From assembly GCF_030814475.1 (NCBI RefSeq), contig NZ_JAUSVF010000007.1, positions 48,819 to 112,818 on the forward strand: a stretch of 64,000 bases of DNA, in the 5' to 3' direction. This document shows, piece after piece, positions 34,739-42,893 of this stretch. The notes beneath the pieces are model-generated. The model worked only from the letters and a program-made list of their open reading frames with translations. It had not been told where the DNA came from and ran no database searches. The DNA is from Pararhizobium capsulatum DSM 1112 (GTDB lineage Bacteria > Pseudomonadota > Alphaproteobacteria > Rhizobiales > Rhizobiaceae). The translations under genes and the position numbers were made by a program. Positions within the stretch are counted from its first letter, which is position 1. The number at the start of each line of letters is the position of its first letter.

Positions 34739-34820
34739 CCGGCCACCCATTCCGACATGAAGCCGGCCACCCATTCCGAATTCATTCCGGCCACGATTCC
34801 GGCGTGAAGCCGGCCATCTC
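34739..34820. mobile_element. IS21-type terminal repeat remnant
   Basis: Four near-identical units beginning CCGGCCA start at 34739, 34763, 34787 and 34810, a 23-24 bp period; the first two share CCGGCCACCCATTCCGA. Arrays of this appearance occur at the ends of IS21-family elements of rhizobia, where they bind the transposase. No istA or istB coding sequence remains, so this is a scar. Confidence 0.6.
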
Positions 34821-34847
34821 AAGATGAACTCTGGGTCTATGCAATGA

Positions 34848-35318
34848 ATGGATCCTGATAGTCGCGTGGTTGCGGCCTATCTGCTTGCTTTGCCCATCGG
34901 GTGGGATCGGGAAAAGAGCGAACGGAGCGCCGGACTTCGCACGTTCCCGCTTGTCGCCATCGCGAGCTGTGGTTTCATCCAAGCCACCGAGCACCTTACT
35001 GCTGGCAATCCGGAGGCCACCGCCCGGATAGTCGAGGGCCTGATCACCGGAATGGGGTTCATCGGCGGTGGCGCAATCCTTGTTGTTAAAAACAATGTCA
35101 AAGGCACCGCAACCGCCGCCAGTTTGGGGGCGACTGGAGCGGTTGGCACTGCGGTTGGCCTGGGCTCGTACGACATAGCAGTCGTTTTGTCAGTCATGAC
35201 CTTCTTCACCCTGCGGATCATGACGAACTTGAAGCCCGACGCACCCAGCGACGAGCAAAACAGTAGTCATACCGCGTCGCACCGAGCGCCATGCAGCTAT
35301 TGTCTACGCCCCCAGTAA
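34848..35318 (+). CDS. MgtC/SapB-family membrane protein, altered C-terminus
   Basis: 156 residues. The MgtC N-terminal membrane domain is clear: VVAAYLLALPIGWDREK, AGLRTFPLVAIASCGF, GLITGMGFIGGGAILVV and KGTATAASLGATGAVGTAVGLGSY. Four or so membrane helices fit an inner-membrane protein; MgtC relatives act in magnesium or phosphate homeostasis. The last 20-odd residues (SSHTASHRAPCSYCLRPQ) are not family-like and read through into a convergent kinase fragment, so the 3' end was probably replaced by a rearrangement. The N-terminus may also be slightly short. Confidence 0.7.
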   Translation: MDPDSRVVAAYLLALPIGWDREKSERSAGLRTFPLVAIASCGFIQATEHLTAGNPEATARIVEGLITGMGFIGGGAILVVKNNVKGTATAASLGATGAVGTAVGLGSYDIAVVLSVMTFFTLRIMTNLKPDAPSDEQNSSHTASHRAPCSYCLRPQ

Positions 35319-35961
35319 TCACCTTGACGCCGGCGGGCAGTCCCAGCCCAAGAGCGATATCGGGCAATACCTCGCCGACGACATCGGTAGAGGCTATCGC
35401 CCGCGGCATCAGCCCTGGCTCGAGGCCTGCGGCTGCAAGCAGCTCGGGCGAATAGCGGCGTGCTTCAAGATCATAGACGCCCGTGCCGGATGCGTAAGAA
35501 TGATCGGTCGCGATGATGCCGGTCAAGCGGAAGTTGATATAGTCTTTTGTGCCGATGATGGTGCGCGTCCGCGCGAACAACTCAGGTTCATGGGTACGCA
35601 GCCAATGGATCTTGAAGATGGGGTAGAGCGGCGCTGGGAAGCCGTTGCCAGTCTTTCGATACCATTCTTTTTTGTCGAGGCGGGTGAAAAACGCTTCCGC
35701 TTCTGCCTCGGCCCGGCCGTCCGACCAAATCGGCACGCGATCCTGAAGCAAGACGCCATCGGCATCGAGCGGCACGCAACCCAGGCTGTGCCCCGACAAT
35801 GAAATTGCCCTGATCGATGTGGGATCAACGCCTGGTGCAGCCAGTAGAGCCAGAATACTGCGGCTGACGACATCCCACCAGTCGAGCGGCCGCTGTTCGT
35901 GGCGGGAGGGTGACGGATAAAAATACTGGTCGCTGGAACAGGCAAAGCTAAAAAAGCCTAG
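35218..35961 (-). pseudogene. FGGY carbohydrate kinase fragment
   Basis: The frame right after the DeoR stop codon encodes the middle of a FGGY kinase: PLDWWDVVSRSILALLAAPG, IRAISLSGHSLGCVPLD, PIWSDGRAEAEAEAF, GTKDYINFRLTG, ATDHSYASGTGVYDL and ITGGVDNSCMALGA. The N-terminal phosphate-1 loop (D-x-G-T) is absent and similarity stops near 35278, before the ATP-binding half. It converges on and overlaps the MgtC-like gene end. It probably was the kinase partner of the DeoR regulator upstream, lost by deletion. Confidence 0.75.
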
Positions 35962-36849
35962 CTAGACGAGTTCGAGGTTTATCCCGTTCTGCTGTAGGTA
36001 TTGGATGATCCGTTCATCGACAGTCTGGGGGACAATAACGACATCGAACACCGAGAGATCGGCAACGTGGTTCAGCGCCGAAAAATGGAACTTGCTTTCG
36101 TCCACGAGGAGGATCTTCTTGCGGGCGATGCGGATCATCGACTGCTTGACCCGGAGGACCTGTTCATCCTGCGTGTAAAGCGAGAGGCCTTGGATCGTCG
36201 TGGTCGACATCAGGGCGACGTCGACATGGTAGGACTGTATCGCTTTTTCACACGCAAGGCCGAAAAAGCCATTGTAAACCCGATGGTACTTCCCCCCCAG
36301 CGCGATCAGTTCGATATCGGCCACATCGCGCAGGCGCTCGATTACGGGAATTGCGTTTGTGATCACCGTCACAGGCGTCACCGATTCGATGAAGTCGCAG
36401 GCGTGGTAGGTCGTCGAGCTGTCGTCCCATATGACGGCATTGCCCGGATCGATATGGGCGACCGCAGCGCGTGCGAGCCGCCTTTTTTCGTCCACGAACT
36501 GGCGCGCACGGAAAACATAGCTGCTCTCGTGCAGCATTGATTTCTCTGCTGTCACAGCGCCTCGAATTCGCCGGACCAGTCCCTGATCTTGAAGATCGTT
36601 CAGGTCTCGATGGATCGTCATCAAGCTGACGCCGAGCGAAATCGCCAGATCCTTGATCTGCGCCGTGCCGTTTTCCATCAACGTCCTGACGATCGTAGAT
36701 CGGCGCAGGTCCGCCTTGGATTCGTTGTGCTGGGGACCGTCGGCTTTTGCCGGCGCATTGTCGATCTGGTGGGCCAATTGGTCGTCCTCCCGGCGCTTTT
36801 CGTTAGCGAAGGCATCGTCTCTCTGCAAGTCATGCCAGCATGTTTTCAC
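35962..36849 (-). CDS. DeoR-family transcriptional regulator
   Basis: Up to 295 residues. The DeoR HTH runs from LRRSTIVRTLMENGTAQIKDLA to VSLMTIHRDLNDLQDQGLVRRIRGAV, about 48 residues into the frame, which is later than usual. A TTG at 36777 with GGGAGG eight bases upstream is a better start than the GTG at 36849. The effector domain has NAVIWDDSSTTYHAC, GKYHRVYNGFFG and ILLVDESKFHFSALN, as in regulators that sense phosphorylated sugars. It is divergent from the glycerol-like ABC operon and probably controls it, with an operator near 36904. Confidence 0.86.
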   Translation of the reverse strand: MKTCWHDLQRDDAFANEKRREDDQLAHQIDNAPAKADGPQHNESKADLRRSTIVRTLMENGTAQIKDLAISLGVSLMTIHRDLNDLQDQGLVRRIRGAVTAEKSMLHESSYVFRARQFVDEKRRLARAAVAHIDPGNAVIWDDSSTTYHACDFIESVTPVTVITNAIPVIERLRDVADIELIALGGKYHRVYNGFFGLACEKAIQSYHVDVALMSTTTIQGLSLYTQDEQVLRVKQSMIRIARKKILLVDESKFHFSALNHVADLSVFDVVIVPQTVDERIIQYLQQNGINLELV

Positions 36850-36903
36850 CGCGTGGTTCTCTTAAAAGTCGACTGGGCAGCACCCAGACGGCGACATATG
36901 AGA

Positions 36904-36917
36904 ATGTTAAATAACAT
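36904..36917. promoter_or_regulatory. Palindrome in the DeoR/ABC divergent promoter
   Basis: ATGTTA, two As, TAACAT forms a perfect inverted repeat in an AT-rich gap of 337 bp. Related TGTT-containing words occur nearer the ABC operon (around 37014 and 37090). It is a plausible DeoR-type operator. Confidence 0.45.
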
Positions 36918-37186
36918 CAAATCCATCACAAAATGTCGAGCAGAGTGAGAATTTCCATGCCAACAAAAAACCCGGTACGGGAGAATTCGTGGATATATCA
37001 GCACAAAATCAATATGTTAAAACTTTATAAGCTGACGTAGCATAATTCTGTATCTGGGCTTTGAAAATATGTTTGAGAATTATAACTTTTATGTTGATGT
37101 TTCTAACTCTGCCTCCTATCCTGATCCCGGGCAAAAGAAGTCCTGAGGAGATGCTTCTTTGATTGCCTGTCGAAGTGGAGGAGAGA

Positions 37187-38605
37187 ATGGAACACGGAAA
37201 ACGCTTGCGTCTTGTGGCGTCGGTGGCCGCCATTGGCGTGTCGCTCGCCGTAACTGCCGGGATAGCCCGAGCAGAAACGACGCTGACTTTCGTATGGCAT
37301 GCCGGCACCTGTGCTGATGCACTTGTCAATATCGCCAAGGACTATCCCGACAAGACCGTGAAAATTGTGCCGGCCCTGGTACCTTATGGGCCGGAGTGGC
37401 ACAACAAGATCGCTTCCGAGTTTGCCATTAAGGGCGATGCATTCGATTTCGCCATGTGGGACAGCCAGTCGACAGCGGAGTTTGCAGGTGGGGGGCACGC
37501 CGTCAAGCTCAATGAAATCTTCGACAAGTCCAGCTACCTGAAGGCCGATATCTTTCCGGCTGCATCTCTCTCCCGCTACGGCGAATATCCTGATGGTTCA
37601 GGGCAGTTTTTTGGCCTGCCCGCAAACCAGGATGCTTATGGGCTCATGTACCGCAAGGATCTGTTCGAGGATCCAAAGGAAAAGGACGCATTCAAGGCAA
37701 AGTACGGCCGCGATCTAGCCGTTCCGCAAAGCTATCAAGAAGCTCGCGATATTGCCGAATTCTTTACGCGTCCGGACCAAGGTCTCTACGGCTGGGGGCA
37801 GATGGGTGGCCGCGAGTACGATTTCGCAACGACCGCATCCAACTCGTTCCTGTGGTCCTTCGGTGGCGAGCTTTATAATCCGAAGACCTACGAAGTGAAA
37901 GGGTATCTCGACAGTCCGGCATCGGTGGACGGTGTTCAGGCTTATGTCGACATGTTCAAGTTCGGACCTCCGGGTAGCGGCAACTGGGGCTTCGATGAGG
38001 TCAACGCTGCTTTCCAGCAGGGCCAGTTGGCAATGGCGATGCAATGGTTCTACTTCAACGGTTCGAACGCCGATCCGAAAGTCAGCAAATTTGCCGAACA
38101 GACCGCTTTCGGCATCCTGCCGGGTGCCGTGGGCCGTGATGGCAAGTTCCGTCGTCAGTTCTCCGTCGGCGGTCAGGGCATGGGCATCAACAAATATTCC
38201 AAGAAGCTGCCCGAGCTGACCAAATTCATGGAGTGGTATTTCCAGCCTGAGCAGCAGAAGCGTTATGCCGCTGTTTGTCAGACAGGCTTGAAAGCAGTTC
38301 TGGAAAGCCCGGAATGGCAGGGTTTGAACTCTTATAACAAGCAGTTCGCTACGGCTCTTGAGTACCTGAACGACTACTGGCACCTACCGGAGTACCCGGT
38401 TCTGCTCGATCAACTTCAGGAGGAAGTCAGTAATGCGGTTTCCGGATCGAAAACCGTAAAACAGGCTCTGTCAGACGCCGCCGCCAAGAACGAGCGCACG
38501 CTTGAGCGCGCTGGTTACGAGATCAAGCGGAGCGACAAGACACCAGAAGTACCCGATCAGGAAATATCTCCAGTCGGCGTCGATGGTGTGGTTGCCGTGC
38601 AGTAA
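37187..38605 (+). CDS. Polyol ABC transporter substrate-binding protein (GlpV-like)
   Basis: 472 residues from ATG 37187 behind GGAGGAGAG. Signal peptide to ...GIARAE, periplasmic. Family 1 solute-binding protein with LVPYGPEWHNKIASEFAI, FDFAMWDSQSTAEFAGGGH, FFGLPANQDAYGLMYRKDL and GQGMGINKYSKKLPELTKFMEW. The operon architecture (one binding protein, two permeases, two different ATPases) matches the rhizobial glycerol importer GlpSTPQV, although the gene order differs. The ligand is probably a small polyol; glycerol itself, erythritol or threitol are all possible. Confidence 0.88.
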   Translation: MEHGKRLRLVASVAAIGVSLAVTAGIARAETTLTFVWHAGTCADALVNIAKDYPDKTVKIVPALVPYGPEWHNKIASEFAIKGDAFDFAMWDSQSTAEFAGGGHAVKLNEIFDKSSYLKADIFPAASLSRYGEYPDGSGQFFGLPANQDAYGLMYRKDLFEDPKEKDAFKAKYGRDLAVPQSYQEARDIAEFFTRPDQGLYGWGQMGGREYDFATTASNSFLWSFGGELYNPKTYEVKGYLDSPASVDGVQAYVDMFKFGPPGSGNWGFDEVNAAFQQGQLAMAMQWFYFNGSNADPKVSKFAEQTAFGILPGAVGRDGKFRRQFSVGGQGMGINKYSKKLPELTKFMEWYFQPEQQKRYAAVCQTGLKAVLESPEWQGLNSYNKQFATALEYLNDYWHLPEYPVLLDQLQEEVSNAVSGSKTVKQALSDAAAKNERTLERAGYEIKRSDKTPEVPDQEISPVGVDGVVAVQ

Positions 38606-38619
38606 CACGCTGCTTCGAC

Positions 38620-38648
38620 CGGACGCGTGGACTTGTTCCTCGCGTCCG
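38620..38648 (+). terminator. Stem-loop after the binding-protein gene
   Basis: CGGACGCG (38620-38627) pairs exactly with CGCGTCCG (38641-38648) across 13 bases. There is no long T-tract, so it is more likely an mRNA-stabilising or attenuating hairpin between the binding-protein and permease genes than a full terminator. Confidence 0.55.
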
Positions 38649-38710
38649 CAAGGTCAAGATCTTTCCTTCCAGTGCTATTTTTTAGCAGGCTTGCTGCAGC
38701 AGGAGCATCC

Positions 38711-39583
38711 ATGTCTCGTTCCAGAACCTCGGCAACAGACCACGTCGCCCGCTGGCTGTTTCTAGGCCTTCTTGCAATCTATACACTTTACAATCTCGGT
38801 CCGATTTTCTGGCTGCTCATTTCATCCTTCAAGAGCCGTATGGACATGTTCTCCATGCCGCCGAAGGTGTTTTTCGCGCCTGATTTCAGTGGGTATCAAA
38901 GTGTATTCGGCATCGGTGCCGCCAAGGACAGCGCATCTGCCTATGGCGTTTTCGATTCGCTGCTCAACAGCGTCATCGTCTCTACGGTCGGTACCGCCCT
39001 GGCCGTCTTCCTCGGAACTCTCGCCGGCTATGTCTGCTCTCGGTTCAATTTTATCGGCAAGAGTGACTTTATGTTCTTCGTGCTGTCGACACGCATGTTG
39101 CCGCCGGTCGCCGTCCTCGTCTTCTACCACTTGATGTTTGCCGAACTCGGCCTTGCCGATACGCGCATCGGGCTGATCCTTGTGGCAATCTTTGCCAACG
39201 TTGGTCTCGCAACCTGGATCATGAAGGGTTTTTTCGACGGAGTTCCGAAGGAGGTGGAACAGATCGCCATCGTCAATGGCTATACGCGGATGTATGCATT
39301 TTCCCGGCTGGTCTTGCCGATGGTAAAAGGCGGGATCGCCGCGACCGCTGGTTTCTGCTTCATATTTGCCTGGAACGAATTCGCTTTCGCCTCCATCCTC
39401 ACCACGACGCATGCAAAGACCTTGCCGGTTAAAATATCTGCCGCCTCAGGCGCCACAGGCATCGAGTGGACGCAGATCTGCGCGGCTGGTGTCGTGCTCA
39501 TCATACCCGTGCTGATCTTCTTCTATCTCATCCGCAAGCATCTTCTGATGGGGATGACCTTCGGCGTTCTGGGAAGGCGTTGA
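38711..39583 (+). CDS. ABC transporter permease (MalG-type)
   Basis: 290 residues from ATG 38711 with GGAG upstream. Six-helix permease: FLGLLAIYTLYNLGPIFWLLISSFKSR at the start, LSTRMLPPVAVLVFYHLMF in the middle, EAA-type loop VEQIAIVNGYTRMYAFSRLVLPMVKGG, and the ending HLLMGMTFGVLGRR. One of two membrane subunits of the glycerol-like importer. In this operon the MalG-type gene precedes the MalF-type gene. Confidence 0.92.
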   Translation: MSRSRTSATDHVARWLFLGLLAIYTLYNLGPIFWLLISSFKSRMDMFSMPPKVFFAPDFSGYQSVFGIGAAKDSASAYGVFDSLLNSVIVSTVGTALAVFLGTLAGYVCSRFNFIGKSDFMFFVLSTRMLPPVAVLVFYHLMFAELGLADTRIGLILVAIFANVGLATWIMKGFFDGVPKEVEQIAIVNGYTRMYAFSRLVLPMVKGGIAATAGFCFIFAWNEFAFASILTTTHAKTLPVKISAASGATGIEWTQICAAGVVLIIPVLIFFYLIRKHLLMGMTFGVLGRR

Positions 39584-39585
39584 TC

Positions 39586-40485
39586 ATGACCAGACTTGCT
39601 GTCCGCCAACGTTCAACCGGCCGACTGATGATTTTCGGCTTCCTGTCGCCGACACTGGCCATCCTACTCTTCATGGTCGCCTATCCGATCTTCTCGCTGA
39701 TATACTACAGCTTCTTCAATTTCTCGGCGCTCAGGCCCGCCGCTGGCATGAAGCCTGTCGGTTTCGGCAACTACAAGTTTCTGCTCTCCGACCCCGATTT
39801 GTGGCAGCGCTTCATCTTCACCGGTAAGTTCGTCTTCCTGTGCGTGACGCTGCAAATGCTGATCGGCATCTTTGTCGGGTACCAGTTGCAGAAGAACTTT
39901 CGTGGCCGCGACCTGATCTTTACCGCACTAATGATGCCGATGATGCTGTCGCCGGTCGTGGTGGGCTTCCTTTGGCGCTACATGTTCAACTCCGAATGGG
40001 GTATGATCAACTATCTGCTGACGGTCGTCGGGCTTCCGAAAATCGACTGGCTTGGCCAGACGACTGCCGCCCTTTGGGCTGCCGCTGCCGCTGATACCTG
40101 GATGTGGACACCCTTCATCATTCTGCTCGCTACCGCTGCCTTCCGAGGTATCCCTGAGACGATCAATGAGGCCGCCGAGGTCGACGGCGCCAGCCCCGCC
40201 TACAGGTTCTTCCGCATCACTTTGCCTATGTCTGCCCCTGTGTTGTTCATCGCCCTGATCCTGCGACTGATCGACAGTTTCAAGCAATACGATCTGTTCT
40301 TCGCGTTGACTGGCGGGGGACCCGGCTCATCCACGGAAACCGTGTCCTTTGCCGTGGCCAAGACCGCCTTCAGTTACTTTTATACCGGTGAAGCCTCCGC
40401 GCTCGCCGTGGTGCTGCTCGTCATCATCATTGGGCTTTCGATGATCCTCGTGCGGCATCTGAACAAGATGGGCGAAAGGTTCTGA
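39586..40485 (+). CDS. ABC transporter permease (MalF-type)
   Basis: 299 residues from ATG 39586, two bases after the previous stop. Hydrophobic permease: GFLSPTLAILLFMVAYPIFSLIYYSF, AADTWMWTPFIILLATAAF, EAA loop INEAAEVDGASPAYRFFRITLPMSAP, and LTGGGPGSSTETVSF. Second membrane subunit. The pair docks the two unlike ATPases encoded next. Confidence 0.92.
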   Translation: MTRLAVRQRSTGRLMIFGFLSPTLAILLFMVAYPIFSLIYYSFFNFSALRPAAGMKPVGFGNYKFLLSDPDLWQRFIFTGKFVFLCVTLQMLIGIFVGYQLQKNFRGRDLIFTALMMPMMLSPVVVGFLWRYMFNSEWGMINYLLTVVGLPKIDWLGQTTAALWAAAAADTWMWTPFIILLATAAFRGIPETINEAAEVDGASPAYRFFRITLPMSAPVLFIALILRLIDSFKQYDLFFALTGGGPGSSTETVSFAVAKTAFSYFYTGEASALAVVLLVIIIGLSMILVRHLNKMGERF

Positions 40486-40489
40486 TTGC

Positions 40490-41584
40490 ATGGCTGAAAT
40501 CCGGCTCGACAACCTGAACATCGAATTTGGTGCTTTCAAAGCGGTCGATACTGTCAACCTTACGGTCAAGAATGGCGAGTTCGTCGTCTATCTCGGCCCA
40601 TCAGGTTGTGGCAAGACGACGACGCTCCGGTGTATTGCCGGCCTCGTAAAGGCGACCTCAGGCGACGTTCTATTCGATGGTGTCCGGGTCAACGACCTGT
40701 CGGCCAGTGAACGCAACATCGCCATGGTGTTCCAGTTCGTCTCGCTCTATCCGCATTTGAAGATTCGCGAAAACATCGTCTTTCCTCTTAAAGCACGCGG
40801 TGTCGCTAAGGCCGAGATCGCCCGCAAGCTGGAATGGGTGACCGATATCTTCAAGCTGGGCCGGGATCTCGATCGGTATCCCGGCACACTTCCACCGGGT
40901 GCTCGGCAAAAGGTGGCGCTCGCCCGCGCTGTCATACGCGATCCGGCGGTGCTGCTTCTCGACGAGCCATTGTCGGCGATCGACGAGCAATTCCGCGAGG
41001 AAATGCGCTGGGAACTGGGCCATCTACAACGCCAACTCGCTGTCACCACGATCTACGTCACCCATGACCAGCGCGAGGCGATGTCGCTTGCCGACCGGAT
41101 CGTGCTGATGAGCGATGGCCGTATCGTCCAGGTCGGAGAGCCAGACCAGATCTTCTTCCAGCCAGTCAGCGTTTTCTCCGGTCAGTTCATCGGCTCGCCA
41201 AGCATGAACCTGATTGATCTCGTGCCTGTGGAAGGGGGGCTGAAACTGGCCGGCAGCGACGTCCGTTTGACGGTGCAGAATAATCATATTCCCGAGTGGG
41301 CGATTGCCAACAAACGACGGTTAAAACTTGGTATTCGACCAATGAACATTCATCTTCGCGATGAAGCCGATCCGACGTCAGCCGTGGCCATTCCTGTCGA
41401 TGACATTTTCTCGGTCGGTAGGGAGCGCTACTTCAATTTCCGAGTCGGGGAAACGATCTATCAGGGTGTCGACAAACGTAAGGCGCCGGGCGGCCTATCT
41501 GGTCATGTGCATTTCGCGCCGGAAGGGTTCCTGTTTTTCGATGCAGAGACAGGGCGCCGCGTCACGTCGGAGACAGCAGCATGA
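40490..41584 (+). CDS. ABC transporter ATPase with degenerate signature motif (GlpS/GlpT-like)
   Basis: 364 residues. Walker A GPSGCGKTTT (36-45), Q-loop AMVFQFVSLYPHL with Gln82, Walker B VLLLDEPLSAID, and switch VTHDQREAMSL are normal. The ABC signature, normally LSGGQ, reads LPPGA (134-138, in YPGTLPPGARQKVALARAV), so this subunit probably cannot complete an ATP site through its signature. The C-terminal regulatory domain is present. The next gene encodes a second, different ATPase, so the importer likely has an asymmetric heterodimeric motor. The stop overlaps the next start (ATGA). Confidence 0.9.
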   Translation: MAEIRLDNLNIEFGAFKAVDTVNLTVKNGEFVVYLGPSGCGKTTTLRCIAGLVKATSGDVLFDGVRVNDLSASERNIAMVFQFVSLYPHLKIRENIVFPLKARGVAKAEIARKLEWVTDIFKLGRDLDRYPGTLPPGARQKVALARAVIRDPAVLLLDEPLSAIDEQFREEMRWELGHLQRQLAVTTIYVTHDQREAMSLADRIVLMSDGRIVQVGEPDQIFFQPVSVFSGQFIGSPSMNLIDLVPVEGGLKLAGSDVRLTVQNNHIPEWAIANKRRLKLGIRPMNIHLRDEADPTSAVAIPVDDIFSVGRERYFNFRVGETIYQGVDKRKAPGGLSGHVHFAPEGFLFFDAETGRRVTSETAA

Positions 41585-42693
41585 CCGAACCGATGCTTCG
41601 TCTTGAAGGATTGAGGAAATCCTACAAGGGCAAACAGGCGCTGCGTGGCCTCGATTTGACCGTCAATGACAATGAAATCTTCGCCCTGTTGGGGCCGACC
41701 GGCGCTGGCAAGAGCTCGACGCTTTTGTCGGCTGCCGGATTGGTCGACCTTGATGCCGGCCGTGTCCATCTCGCCGGCAGAGACGTCACAGATATCGATC
41801 CATCCGGGCGCGATGTATCGATCGTATTCGAGGGTTTCAATCTGCTGCCGGTTCTCGATGTCAAAGACAACATCGCCTTTGCCTTGCGGTCGCCGACCTA
41901 CCGCGAAGCGGAGGCCGTGATCGCCAGTCGTGTCGGGCGCACAGCCGAACTGCTGCGGATCTCGCATCTGCTCGACCGCGATGTCGATACACTGTCGGGC
42001 GGGGAACGCCAGCGTGTGGCGATCGCCCGGGCGCTGGTGCGCCGACCGAAACTGTTCCTGCTGGACGAGCCGTTGTCCGCACTGGACTTGAAATTGCGCG
42101 AGGGCCTGCGCGCGGAGCTGCGTCAGATCCACCGAGAGAATCGCTCGACCATGCTCTACGCCACCCACGACTATCACGGCGCCATCTCTATTGCCGACAG
42201 GATAGGCATCATTGATGGCGGGGTCATGCAGCAGGCGGGAACCATCGAGGAGATCTATGCCTGTCCGGCCAATATTTTCGTCGGCAAGTTGATCGGCAGC
42301 CCTGCGATGGCATTCTTTGATGCCGTCGTTGAGGATGGTTGTGTGCGCATTGGGGCTAGCGGTCAGCGGATAGGTCTTCCTGTGTTCGGCCAACTGGCAG
42401 CGAACATGGCGGAAAAACTTGTGCTTGGTGTCTGGCCTGAAGATATAGAGATCGTTGCACCCGGCACGGACGGTGCCAATGACGGCAACGTATATGCGGT
42501 AGACAATCGCGGCTTCGAACGAGCGGTTCAGATCAATGGCAACGCCGGTTCCTTCCGCAAGGTCGTTCCATCGGCAACCATGCTCAAGCAATCGGACGCC
42601 TGTGCATTCCGCGTTGTCGATGGCGCCGGCTTCCTTTTCGACGTTGCCGGCGGCAAGCGGATCTCCCATCAAACGAAGGGAGGACGGTCATGA
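41581..42693 (+). CDS. ABC transporter ATPase with Q-loop substitution (GlpS/GlpT-like)
   Basis: 370 residues. Walker A GPTGAGKSST (38-47), signature LSGGERQ (138-144), Walker B LFLLDEPLSALD and switch YATHDYHGAISI are intact. The Q-loop Gln is Glu84 (SIVFEGFNLLP). The C-terminal regulatory domain carries ...LVLGVWPEDIEIVAPG. It complements the preceding ATPase: one has the good signature, the other the good Q-loop. Overlaps with both neighbours by four bases show tight coupling. Confidence 0.9.
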   Translation: MTEPMLRLEGLRKSYKGKQALRGLDLTVNDNEIFALLGPTGAGKSSTLLSAAGLVDLDAGRVHLAGRDVTDIDPSGRDVSIVFEGFNLLPVLDVKDNIAFALRSPTYREAEAVIASRVGRTAELLRISHLLDRDVDTLSGGERQRVAIARALVRRPKLFLLDEPLSALDLKLREGLRAELRQIHRENRSTMLYATHDYHGAISIADRIGIIDGGVMQQAGTIEEIYACPANIFVGKLIGSPAMAFFDAVVEDGCVRIGASGQRIGLPVFGQLAANMAEKLVLGVWPEDIEIVAPGTDGANDGNVYAVDNRGFERAVQINGNAGSFRKVVPSATMLKQSDACAFRVVDGAGFLFDVAGGKRISHQTKGGRS

Positions 42694-42893
42694 CACGCAC
42701 CCTTGTCATGAAGTGGCTCTACTTCGTGGCGATCACCCTAATTTTGGGCGGTTTTGCCATGCTCTGCCAGCCATTTGTGCATGTCCTGTTTGCGACAGGC
42801 TTTCCGGTGCTTCTGGCCGGTGTCATCCTGTTCATGATCCTGGATCACATCCCGGATGGACGATCGTCAGAGGAGGAAGACAATAATGGCTAG
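42690..42893 (+). CDS. Small two-helix membrane protein, 67 aa
   Basis: 67 residues, starting on the ATGA overlap with the ATPase gene and overlapping the DhaK start by eight bases, so it is translated as part of the operon. Two predicted membrane helices (KWLYFVAITLILGGFAMLCQ and HVLFATGFPVLLAGVILFMIL) are followed by an acidic tail. Rhizobial glycerol importer operons also contain a small membrane protein of unknown function; this could be its counterpart, but I do not see clear homology. Confidence 0.75.
   Translation: MTRTLVMKWLYFVAITLILGGFAMLCQPFVHVLFATGFPVLLAGVILFMILDHIPDGRSSEEEDNNG

Noticed and set aside
34547..34807. 86-codon frame across the IS21-type repeats
   Set aside because: Its last third simply translates the repeat array, and the beginning has no recognisable domain.
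34739..34820. Short regularly spaced repeats as a CRISPR array
   Set aside because: The 23-24 bp period leaves only 7-8 bases between repeat cores and no cas genes are present; it fits IS21 terminal repeats.
41503..42672. 389-codon open frame on the minus strand
   Set aside because: Shadow of the second ATPase gene of the importer; no motif or start signal.
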